Below are positions 45,750 to 57,166 of a stretch of DNA of 64,000 nt, in pieces. The notes beneath the pieces are model-generated. The model saw only the letters and a program-made list of their open reading frames with translations, ran no database searches and was not told the origin of the DNA. Source of the DNA: Prostheceraeus crozeri (taxonomy: Eukaryota; Platyhelminthes; Polycladida; Euryleptidae). The stretch lies in contig CAJQUW010005537.1 of the NCBI GenBank assembly GCA_907163375.1, forward strand, positions 146,196 to 210,195, given 5' to 3'. The stretch's first letter is position 1, and each line of letters begins with the position of its first letter. The position numbers were made by a program, and so were the translations under genes.

Positions 45750-47511
45750 TGCATCAAACGACTTGTATTTGATGAATGAGTGTGAACGTCTCCCTTATAT
45801 TCCTCCAACATTTTTGTAACTGGCTAGTAAGGCATTGAAGCCTTGAACAAATCGGCAGTGTCCATGCTTTAGCAGCAAATGGTTTCTTACGCGCGCGGAA
45901 CTGTGACAGTGTACAGTAGCGAATTGTCAAGGTGAGAATCCTTTCAGTCGCCCACGATGATATCTCCGGTGCGATAGCAATGAGCTGTGTGGGAATCAGC
46001 TAGGTGGGAGGTCTGAGATGACGATAAGTTCCTGCATCCTTGTTCGTTGGACAGATGCGATGGAAAATGCAATGTGTATAGGGGGCAATGCGACAGACGG
46101 GCCCCAGAGAGAGAGAGAGAGCGCTATCATTCATCTTTGTGTTCTACTCTGTCTGCTGAGGAGGCAATGTGTTTAAAGCGACAGAGGGTCGCCAACCGGC
46201 TGCACTGTCATTCATCTTTGTGTTCTACTCTATCTGCTGAGGGGGCAGCGCGACAAACAGGCGACAGAGTGCGCTGTCTCTACTCGTGAACCTTTGTGTG
46301 CACATGAGGGTTGGAAGAGTTATGACATCTGTTTCACTGATAGGTTTTATGATAAACGTTTTAGCTGCTTTTGAATGGCAGCGTGTTGAATATTGCAAGC
46401 ATTGTTAAATGTCAATCAGTGTGTCATTTTCACATCGTCTGCATTCGCACAGAAAATCACTTGATGCAGGTTTCAATGTTGATTCTATTATCAACTTACA
46501 AGCAACGCACGATTCGTTTAGAAATGAGACACGTGTTGATTCTCTTAATTTGTCATGCACATGAAAAGAAAACTTACACAGTTGATTCTAACCTTTCTTT
46601 ACAATACTCATGGACAGTCCTAATGTAATGTTAACTGTTTCATGCGCATGAAATAGTTCCACTCTCGTCAACACAGACTTGTAACTCAAATACTTTCCTT
46701 TTATAATTCAATGACATTACATGCTTTGCTGTTTCCTACTGATGAGCGTGTTATGTACCTCTACACAGACTTGTTCATTTTGCTAGTTCAATGTACGAGT
46801 CACAACGTTGAACTGCATCTAAGACTTATGCGTTTCTACAGGTTTTTATATCAACTTTAAACACGACTGTGGTCATCAACCTATGAAAGTTTTACCAACA
46901 TAAAGTCGTTGTCACTCATCATGTAGTTTTTTTACACCGCGGAGTCTATAGCTTCATGTTTACGAATTTCATTTGAACGTCAGAAAGTTGAAGTTAGAAT
47001 ATATCATTTATGTTCATCTGTCTATGATGATAGTAAACGTTCTCGATACACAGTTCTCCTTTACAAGTTTCCCGTAAAACATATGCAACACTTTTGTGAG
47101 GTACTCACTTTATCTATCAGGTTGATTTTTATCTCACACATGTTTTGAGTGTTTCCTAACTCATATTCATTCGACTCTTTTAAGAAACGTTACATGTTGT
47201 TATGTGTATACTTGTATGCTGTCGATGCAGAGTGCAAACACGTTTAACACTATCTGTCTTTATTTACAAAACAGTCTACACACGCATTCAATTTGATAAA
47301 GGCAAACAACACATTTAGTAAAGCTGGTACGCTAACAAGTGTGACTGCAGAAACATTTCATAAAACTTTTTTCAACGTTCGCTAAGTTTCACAACATCAT
47401 GTCGATGTTTTTAACTTCTTACAAAACTTATTTCAACGTTTGCGCTTAGACTTTTAAGCGAACATGTGCTTCACGTATTCTACACTAACGGTTAACGCGT
47501 GTGATATAAAA

Positions 47512-47570
47512 CCCTAAATCCCTAAATCCAACCGTAGATGACCCTACCCTTGGATTATGGACTTTAGGAC
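47512..47570. repeat. Hairpin family member 5 (mirror of member 1)
   Basis: Right-arm copy of the hairpin at 38,304. Confidence 0.7.
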
Positions 47571-48289
47571 TTGTGCTATGACCCACGTGATTAAATGTCA
47601 TGGAACTAGCCCTCACACACTCAACGTTTGTGACAAGACTTTACCTGGTTTTATAAGACATCCAACACTTATTCTTATCCATCTCACTTTTTATATCCAA
47701 CATGTTAAACTTAGACTTGGGTTTTTTCATGACACACTCACGTCGTCAAAAACTTGCATGCGTTGTCTAATATTCAATTCATTCTGTATACAGATTCGCT
47801 TTACTTCACATCCAAAGTTGATGTATACCTAACAGATGTATTCACACTGAATTTACACTTCACCTTTTGTGAAAAGACTGTCACATAAAACATTTTACAC
47901 ACTGCAGTCCGAATCTCAACTAAGGATAAAAACTTTCTAAGGCTGTTGTGAGTTCGGTCAGTCATTTTTAGGACTGATGATGATCAATGATCAAACTTTA
48001 CTTTCACAAACATGTGTCGTGGTAAAACTATTTGACTACACTAACGCTTACATTTTATGACATGTGTTTCATAAAACGTCATGATCAAACTTTCTAACTA
48101 TACATCAACCTGTGTTGCAGTAAAACTTTTGTACAACATGATAAACTTTCTGACTACACTCACGAATAAAACTTCGATGATCAAACTTTACTTTCACAAA
48201 CGTGTGTCACGGTGAAATTGTGTGACTACACTAAACTTTGCTTTTGCAAACCATGATACACTTTCTGACTACACTAACAAGAGCTTGTT

Positions 48290-48700
48290 GACTAGCGAAG
48301 AGAGAAATGAGCTTGTGGTTGCGTGTGGCGCATGCATGTCCCTTCCAATTCATTGAATTTCATTTAGCTTCGGTGATAGTGGCAAGCAGAACTCATGGAT
48401 CATTCTTTCATGTATGGCCAACTATCGGGGGACAAGTGCAATGGAGATTTTATGAGGCAACCTGTAGCAGATAGCTAAATGTCACCCTGGCGGTCAGAGT
48501 GCAACGTTGAGACGAAAGGCAACCACTTGGAAACATGATGCAGAGAGGTTTCACAAGGATCACCATTGCCAACGTCCCGTGCAGTACTCATCGCTACGGA
48601 CTTCACCGCTGTCTCGAAAGAACGCTTAGCAACAGGAAGTATGACACCGAAAATCTCCGTGACTTGCACCGTCAATGGCTTGATAGCCAGACATGAAAAC
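48290..48700 (-). other. Conserved noncoding block, right arm
   Basis: Closer to 6,150-6,600 of copy A than to 37,250-37,620 (shares GTTGCGTGTGGCGC-type and TAAATGTC-CCCTGGCG strings). The right arm therefore does not simply lack the left-arm gene: it holds a different version of this segment. Confidence 0.65.
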
Positions 48701-49290
48701 CGGTGGAGTTATTTACAAGAGGAAACATCCCAAGTCGTTGCTTTGATCAGCTTGATAGCAAGCCGTGATTCACAAGCGTTTTGCAATGGAGATGTTTAGT
48801 GGTCTCCCATGACAAGATAGCTAAGACTCAACCGATTGGCGTTCAAAGTGCTACGTTAAGAACTGTGTCAAATGCCCAACATGAGTTGCCCCAGAGGTTT
48901 CGGTCTAAAATATGACACACTCCCTTGCCACACTTATCACTACGGCATCATCCGACGTCCCGAAGGAACCCCCTGTCATTGGAATATTACAGCAAAACTC
49001 TCCGTGCCATGCTCGCTTTCAGTGAAAAGCCGCTTGTATCATGCAAAGACTGCCTCGTACACACTTATACATGCCTTCATTGACTTCAGCAGGGTCGAAA
49101 ACCGCAGAAAACCTCCAAAAATAATGAATTAAAATTTTTCAGCATTTAGCACTACTTATGAAATTTTATAAGTAGTCTGTAAATATGGGTCTGATCAATA
49201 GCGATCGAACCTTTTTTGAATCAAGTCCTACGGAAACCTGAAATTTGGAATGTCCGATGCTATCATCAGAGCTTCGGATAGACGACCTAC

Positions 49291-49346
49291 CTTTGACAAT
49301 CTCTCTCGTCTTAATGAAAAGTCTCAGTCGGTTCCCAGCTTATATA
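49291..49346 (-). promoter_or_regulatory. TATA promoter and untranslated exon, right arm
   Basis: Mirror of 34,479-34,534: TATATAAG at 49,339-49,346 and a donor GTAGGT after the exon edge at 49,291. The coiled-coil gene it serves in the left arm is absent here. Confidence 0.6.
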
Positions 49347-49439
49347 GTTTGTGGCGATCAGCTGATGACGTAATCTGCATCATCCAAAACTTTAAACACG
49401 TCTACCTCCGGTTCTAGTGCTCCGATTGACTTCAAATTT

Positions 49440-50950
49440 TGACACTCACGTTTTCTCACTCTCACCTTTCATTAAAGCCATCCCTCGACTCTCTACGATG
49501 ACCAGAAGCCGAGTTGAAAAAACTCGTTTTTTCAAAAGTTCCAAAATCTTGGAAAATGCGCAAAAATTCGATTTTAAACATGCTCTCATTTGGAAACGAA
49601 ACCTTCCACACATCTGAAAAGATAGGATCCTAAAGAACAAAGTGCGGTCTTGCCACAATTTAGCATTTTCACGAAAAAATCCCGTGTTGAGCCCCAGTGT
49701 GAAGAATATTTTCGACTTTTTCTCTCCGATTCACTTGAAACTCACCCTCTAGATGCAGAATTGCACGCTGATTCCAAATCTGGTCTCCGTTTTCCCTTCC
49801 TAGGCTTCGTTCACCCGCTAGAGCCATTTTCGTAAAAATTCTAACTCTCGTTTTTTCGGTGATGGGCAAGAATCTTTAAGTCACTCTCACACCTCAACGC
49901 ACGAATGTAGAGACACGCCGTTTCTTTCACTGCATTTGTCTCACTCTTAGCTTTCAAACGAGCTATTGCACGACTTTCTACAATCTATAGAATCAAAGTT
50001 GGAAGATCGCTGCCGAGGGGGGGGGTCGAAGTTCTTCGTTGTTTGGTCTACGACTTTGGAAACAAGTCCCCTAGACCCAAAATTGGCCAAAAAGTCCAAA
50101 TCCGCTGTCTATTTTCACGTACGAGGCTTCGTTTAGTCGCTACAGCCACTTTCTCACTCAAAACCCTCTGACGGCTCTCTAACATGACCAAAAATCTCAA
50201 TGTCACTCCCAAGCCTCAGCCAAGGAAGATAGAGCCAAACTGTGCTTTCCAATGAATTTGTGGCACTCTTAGCTTTCAAGCGAGCTATTGTACGACTTTC
50301 TACCCTCTCTAGAACCAAAGTTGGAAATCTCGTCCAGAGGGGGGGGGTTCAGAACTTTTTCTCTCCGATTGAGCTGGAAACAACCTCCCTAACCCAAAAT
50401 TTCACGTAGACTCCGAATTTGCTCTCCGTTTTCCCATCTGAGGCCTCCTTCATGCCGAAAAACGGCCTTTCTCATCCCAAAGCGTCCAAATCCCACCTTT
50501 TTCTAACTCTGGCGTTTTTCAGAGATTCCTGTCATTTTCCTCATTAAACCCAGGAAACCCTGGATATAGGATGCTTTCCACTGCATTTTTCTCACTCTTA
50601 GTTTCAAATGAGCTATTGCACGACTTTCTACGATCGCTAGAACCAAAGTTGGAAGTCTGACAGGAGGGGGGGGACATCTTCAAACTTTTTTCTCTCCAAT
50701 TTCGCTGGAAACAACCTTCCTAACCCAAAATTTCACGTCGACTCCGAATCTGCCCTCCGTTTTCCCATCCGAGGCCTCCTTCATGTCGAAAATCGGCTTT
50801 TCTCATCCCAAAACGAGCAAAACCCACCTTTTCTAACTGTCATTCCTAGATTCCTACCCTTGTCTCACAGGAGAACTCCTCCTTTCTTCCTTCCTTCCAG
50901 AGGGGGAGGGAGGGAACGGTTTCCTCCTCACGGACCCATTTCTCCCAGCA
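49440..50950 (-). repeat. G/C-tract tandem repeats upstream of a promoter (copy B, right)
   Basis: About four or five units of 300-330 bp with G-tracts at about 50,015, 50,337, 50,664 and 50,903 and the GTCTCACTCTTAGCTTTCAA string. It has more units than the left arm. Confidence 0.85.
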
Positions 50951-51050
50951 CATCCTTGACGACTTCCTTCCAGAAGGGGTGATGAGTCAGCATGATGACT
51001 CATCGTTGCACATTTTGGCCTTGATTTTGCCACGGGATTACTACTACCGT

Positions 51051-51480
51051 AGACCGGCAATTATCCTACAAAATAACTGACAAAATCAACCGATGATTGT
51101 CACCTCCAATATCCTGCGATATCCGACGAATTTGTAGGCTCTCCATCGACATCGAAACAGATGCCTTGTATGCAAATTAACTAAACAAAAGCTATTGAAT
51201 ATTGATTGATTTTTTCGATGAATGATTGCTTGACTTTTGGGCAATCTGTATTATTGTATGACAAAACCATGATTTATTTTGACATAATTTAATTAATTAC
51301 CTACATTTTTGATAAAATTTAAGCTATAATTCATTGCTATTCATTTTGTCGCTTTTTGTCAGATATTGTAGGTGTTCAGTGGCAATCATCCTACAAGAAC
51401 CAACAATGACCGACAAAATAGATTTTGTAGGATAAGTGTCTGTCAATTGTCAGTCAACGGTTTGCAGTGTGTATCTATGT
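51051..51480. other. Right flank of copy B with possible outer terminal motif
   Basis: Contains ATCCTACAAAAT and GACAAAAT strings in both orientations. ACGGTTTGCAGTG at about 51,460-51,474 is, inverted, CACTGCAAACCGT, and matches CACTGTAAACCGT at 33,251-33,263 in 12 of 13 positions, so it may mark the outer end of copy B. Confidence 0.4.
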
Positions 51481-54359
51481 TGTCGCCTTAGTCAGGGATC
51501 TGACCTTCGGGTGTTTGAACCAAGAATGTTGCATCACTTCACCTCTCAGATGCAGTGCGCAAAATTCTGAATGAGGTCAAATTGATTGACTGATGTGGAT
51601 AAGATCAGCATGAAGGTCTGATTGTTGTCGATTTCAAGCTTTGGGAATATTTGCGACAGAAGGTTCTAAGAAGAACCTGTATGTTGCTGTCAGTCGAAAA
51701 AGTAAAATTGTGAGAAAATTGAAAGAGTGTTCTTATTTATGTTGGCTCTGATAGCGTCTCTCCAACCATGGTATATGTGTCTTTTGCTGATTAAATGCTG
51801 AAATGCATTTGTTACTTACTAATCGTGCATTGAAGCAATGGTGAAGACATATGCCTACGTGGCGATCAATTTCATGCAGGAAGACATACACTAACTTACA
51901 GCATGTAAATAAAATATAATTTATGAAAGAGCATACAAGTGCAAGTTTGCTTTTGACAGCACTTGATAACATAGTTTCAGATAACTGCCTTTTAAGTGTG
52001 AAGACAACGGGTCTATAAAGGCTAATGCTGACTACTTGCGAAGTTCACGTAACTCTAAAGCACAAGATAATTGAGAAAATAAATGAATGAATAATATCTT
52101 GGATGCACATCTGAGTTTCGTTATTGCAGGGCTTGATTAACTCAAAATTATCAAAAATAGGGCATTGTTTACTAAAGCGCTGGTGAAGTGTTTGAATGAG
52201 ATTTTGTTTTAGATAATCAATAGTTCAAAGTATGTTTTTGTTTTCGCAGACCTTGCTGTTCTTGGACAACTTGCTACCAGAAGTCTGCTTCTGTCATAGG
52301 TCAGAAATAGATAGGCGGCCTACTTTAATCTTGACGATAATACTCCACTCCATTTACTTTAGCTGTTCCGATTCAAGATAAGTTCATACTGATTTATCTT
52401 CTTCGAAGATCTGTGGTCATTCTGCCACAAGGCCTTATGGTCCGCTATTCATTGATCCTCTGCCATAAAATCGCAACCATCATGGAAGCAGATTGCATTC
52501 CAACATTAACACATGATTAAAGATAAGAATTATGCTGACGTGTGAGATTTGATTTCTCATTTGAAACAATCGTTTTATAAATTCTGATTGTACAGATTTC
52601 GAGCTGCAATCACGCATTGAGGAGAAGACAACGGCATTTAAAAGGAAAACCCAGTTCTAGCTCCTTCATAAATATAGCTATCTGTATGTATGTAAGTCGC
52701 CTGATCGCTTGAGATTCTTTTTCATCGAAGAAATTGACTTGCTACAATAAGAGTGGTTGCTTCTTGAGAATACCATGTCACATACTAAATCTGATGTTTA
52801 ACTTTTGAGAAAATATGCAACTCAGCTTTCCATGCATACGCAATTACCTTTTTGTTCTCATAGAAGACGAAATTGATTTATATATATATATATATATGTG
52901 CAGAAGTCTATGAGGTTTTACATCGTGCTCTATTCTATCTTAATGAATTTGAGATGTGAAGCTAGCGAATTAAGGAAATTTCCCGTGTAATTTATTGAAT
53001 AGTACCTAAGCAGTATACTCTTAAGAAGCATCTACTGATTATTGCTGCTCCACATTCTTAGACGGAATGTCAGTAGTACACTAAGGCGTCATTTTTTGAT
53101 TTAGCGGAGAATTTGCACTTAGCTTCATTATTTTATACTATGGACATGGCTACCTGCTGCGTAGAAAGCAGTGTTGTGTTGATAATGAGGGATGTGAACT
53201 AGGCCTGCTGATTATTCATGATACTGTATGAAATGGTAGTTATTCTAGCCCATTTCCATTTTTCGACTGAAGATGCACCTGAATAAATTTGATGAAATTC
53301 TATTTTTTCAGAAGCTGACAATCACTAAGTTGGCATTGATGGCATGACCTGCTGAGGTTGAATTTAAGGACATCAATACATGCGCCGTGGCTCAGGATGT
53401 TCTATTTCGCTCTTAAGAAACGCCCGACATTCAACTCCATAATTAACATGAATTTCAGAAACCCAAAACCATCATGTCATTGTGACTTTAATGGAGAATA
53501 TAAAAATATATAGACTTTTGAATAAAAGAGAGAAGGAGCGAGAATAAATTTTTCTACTTTTTCATGCACTAAAACAATGAAGTTAATTGCAACTGTGCTT
53601 GATTCCGGGTTGAGTTTTAACCAAAATCTAATACTGAACTGTACTACGAAAAAACTTGCCTAGTGAGAAATTTTCAATTAACAGACAATAAGTCATTCTT
53701 TCAACATACAGACAAGCATTTCATTCAAAAAAGTTCTTACACAGACATGTTAGCACGAGTATACTCCTTGATATGGAGTATGCAAACATAGCAGCTCAAT
53801 AATGGCTTTTGCATATTTAAGGGCGATGAATTCTTGGTCAATTATCATGTTTTTAGAAATACATGCATTAAATCAACCACTTACACGTAGTGTAGAGATT
53901 GGTTCGGTATGTAATGATTTAATTTAGACATAGCAGGCACAATTTTGCAATTAAACTCCTCCGACTTTAGAACTGGGCAACTGATTGATTTCATCTTTAA
54001 GTATACATCATTCATTTCTGTACTGCTTTAGTAAATTGTGGCAATTAATTTAAGAAAGGAATGAGCGCGGGTATTCTCATCTGAAGGCGTGTTCAAAACT
54101 ACTGTGTAGACTCAGCGACAAGCGCATGAACTAGCTATTATGCTATTGCAGTGGTTCGATACCACTAAATTAAAAAGTAACATGAAAATATGAATTTCAA
54201 ATGATGTGCAATCTTACAAAATGTTCACAAATTTTTAGAATTATAGAAATTAAGTTAGCCATCAAGAGACCTGATAATCGTTCCCACAAGCAAACAAGTA
54301 AAGTCAAAACTTTCATCAAAACACACACGTATAAATCGAAAGCTATCATAAAACAATGG
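51481..54359. other. Unique AT-rich DNA
   Basis: No gene recognised. A (TA)n microsatellite lies at about 52,876-52,899. Confidence 0.45.
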
Positions 54360-56950
54360 GCGGTCGAAAATTGCAAATTCTCAACACTGAAATCGACATC
54401 GGTAAGTTACATTTTGGGGTTCGTCAGCAGGAAAACCAACTGTCCGTAGGAATTCCGAAATCCCAGAGAATCTTGATCTTCTCATTCTCAGTAACCTTCT
54501 CTGGTTTGTGTTTCCAGTATTCATTTTCTGTGTTGATGCTGTAGTGCTGACATATACTTTGATGCACTATTCCTGCGACGTCGCTATGTCTGCTTGTATA
54601 CTCAGTTGGAGCCAACTGAATCCTGCTACAATGTGGGACAGTTTCAATTTATTCGTGGCACCTTCTGCATTTCGCATCTGTAATTGTCTTCATTATGTAC
54701 TTCTTTTGTGTCTCTGTTGTCAGTGCTTGATCTTGAGCGGCTATGATCAGTGCTTTGGTCTCTGACTTAAGCGTAACTTGAGTCATCCAGTCATATATAT
54801 TTTTCTCTGCTGTGATGTCTTTCATTTGCCTCCGATATTGACCATGGAACGCTTTTCGCTGGCATCTGTTCTTCCTGTCTTGAATTGTCTTGACCTTCCA
54901 TTATTTAATGTTTTCTTGGTAGTTCACGCAGACTCCACATTCTCTTGTTGCAATGATCAAAGGATCGTCAATGCTGCTGTATATGTATTGTGAAAGACTG
55001 CGCTTATCTTCGTTGATGACATCATCGATTTTAATCAAGCCGCATTCCCCCATCCGCCTTGGTGGGTATAATCTATCGACGTCGGCTTTGGGGTGAAGCG
55101 CCTTGTGCATTGTCATCATCTTTCGTGATCTACCATCAATGTGCTGTATATCCGTCGTGTTCCACTTTATTATTCTAACGATGTATCGTATTACTGGTGT
55201 CGCGATGTGTTGATGGCTCAGATTTTGTTATGTCCATACGAGTATATCTTCGACTTCATTATATTCCCTATTATTTTGAAGTATTCTTTTGTCACCTGCC
55301 TCTTAACCAACTATTCATTGCTTGCTTGATGTTGGAGAATTCCCAAAGTACTTGTATTCTTCTTCTTTCCCATCATCTATTGTTCCGATGACTAATGTAC
55401 ATGTAGGTCCCTCTGTTTCAATTACTTATCCTCACTTTATGATAAGCCTTGTACATTTCGATGTGCCAGAGTCCACGCCGATGTCACTGCTGAATATCCT
55501 TGTTTTGTGAATCAAGGAATTTACTAGGTCTTCCGTCTTAGCATACAACTTCAGATCATGCATATAGAGAAAATGGTTCAAATTCTCACCCGCTCTCATT
55601 CTGCAGCCCATGTTGCTTTTGTGAAGGACTTGACTCAATGGGTTGAGTGCCACGCAGAATATTATGGGTGATGAAGCATCTCCGTGGAATATTCCTGATC
55701 GAAGGGGAATTTGTCCAATGGGTTTCTTTATTCCTTATTTTTTTTTCTTCATACATTAATGCTGTTTTCCAATTTTTCATTGATTGCCGATTTATCTCCT
55801 GTAGCTGATTGTTTATTTTGTACATTGACATGGCTGCGAATATCCATGAATGAGGTGTTGAATCAAATGCTTTCTTATAACCTATCAAGGCCATTGATAA
55901 GTTCTTCCTGTATCTCTTACTTTCACTTGTTCAGAATATCAGAATATCAGAACGTATATTTTTTCAATAGATGAAAAACACGTGTACAATGAGTTAATGT
56001 GCATGTACAGAGACATGTGGCATATACAGAGATGGCAAGTTGCAATGAAGGAGAAAGGATTCTAACTTCATTGGAAGGAGAGGACATTGTCAGCAATGTA
56101 CAGTTGATGATAAAATCATAATATGATTTTTTTAGTGCATTCACATATTCAAAATTTCATGCGTGATATTGAAACATTTCAATGAGTATGATAAAACGAG
56201 TGTTGATATAAAACGGCATTAATAATTCAGTTTGTTTTAAATTTAGTGATCTTAATAGGTTTCCTATCAAAGTTTCCTATTTAATCAATAAGTCCTAACT
56301 AGTAAGAGGTCCGATACAAGTACCTGATTGGTCGGTAATTGTCGGTAGCATGTCCTTTGCTCGGGTCTTTAACAATGAGCGTTGTTCTTCCTTTTACTAG
56401 CCAGCCAGGGATTGTGGCTGGTCTCTGCAGGAGGTTATTGAGCTGCCAGTCTTCCATGTACTGCATTCAGTTTCTTCAGCCATCCCACTTGCACCGTTTC
56501 TGGATCTGGTGCTTTCCAACTTGCCATCTTTCTTATCTTATGTGATACGTCATTTTCAGTAATTGTTATATCAGGTTGTGCATTCAGCATTGTGGATTCT
56601 TCTTTCAAATCTTTCAGCTTCAAATTCTTTCCCAGTCTCTTATCTCCTTGTCGCTGTTGTGATTCTCTCTATTGTGAGGCTGTTCTTCCTGGCATTCAAG
56701 CTCTTATATATTTTGCCTGGGTTATATTTGAGTGTCTAATTTATTGGTGTTTTTCGAATCTCGTTAATCTTCCGCTCAATGCTAAGAGTCTCTGCTTACC
56801 TTCTTCAATAGTTTCTTCTATTTTCTTTTGATGTAATTGATATTTTTCATTGCTATGCTTCCTCTAACTCTGCTGTCATTGTTCGATGCAGCTTCCATCT
56901 GGCTTCTATGCTTTCTTGTGCTATCAATATGTTTCTTTAATCTTCGCTTT
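54360..56950 (-). mobile_element. R2/NeSL-like LINE remnant
   Basis: From 5' to 3' on the minus strand: a WKAPDPETVQVGWLKKL block (56,435-56,623), a DYRPI-like region near 56,325, GYKKAFDSTPHSW (about 55,865), FLYMHDLKLYA where RTs have YxDD (about 55,560), then LHPKADVDRLYPPRR (about 55,090) and the C-terminal HKPEKVTENEKIKILWDF (about 54,460), as in LINEs with a restriction-like endonuclease. Aspartate is replaced in the YxDD box, and many frame changes and stops occur. About 410 bp between the NYRPI and KKAFDS blocks is longer than usual and includes unrelated DNA (55,930-56,320). Confidence 0.75.
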
Positions 56951-57166
56951 CATGGCAGTTCAATGTTCTGAATAGCCGTTTTATTGGGCGCAAATCTGCA
57001 TTGAATAGCTTTGATACGAGTAGAAGCGTATAACATAGCATTTGTCTGATACCCCATTGATGTGTTGGATTACCATTGGTTCAATTCTTCACTATCCTTT
57101 ATTCTCTTGATCGGTGTGTGTTTAGTATGGTCATTGTATTCCACCATCATGTCTGCATATATCGTT

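Larger units (their letters stand above)
33251..51050. mobile_element. Unclassified multi-gene element, copy B, with giant inverted arms
   Basis: About 17.8 kb (18.2 kb if the outer motif at 51,474 is the true end). The arms are inverted copies and the core is unique. It carries the G/C-tract repeats, TATA promoters with untranslated exons, the Cys/His coiled-coil gene, small genes and histone-like 3' ends. It is a virus-like or giant-transposon-like fossil of unknown family. Some genes look whole and others decayed. No transposase, polymerase or capsid gene was seen. The arms are nearly identical for long stretches, suggesting recent origin or ongoing gene conversion. Confidence 0.7.
45301..51050 (-). 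repeat. Right inverted arm of copy B
   Basis: Reverse copy of the left arm, lacking the coiled-coil gene. In its place (48,290-48,700) is a diverged version of the conserved noncoding block. Scattered single-base differences from the left arm show that it is not a duplicated read. Confidence 0.95.

Noticed and set aside
44041-47530. CCCTAAA strings as interstitial telomere repeats
   Set aside because: They occur as two spaced units inside hairpins, not as tandem arrays.
33260-51050. Arms of copy B as LTRs of a retroelement
   Set aside because: The arms are inverted, not direct; no reverse transcriptase, integrase, primer site or polypurine tract was seen between them.
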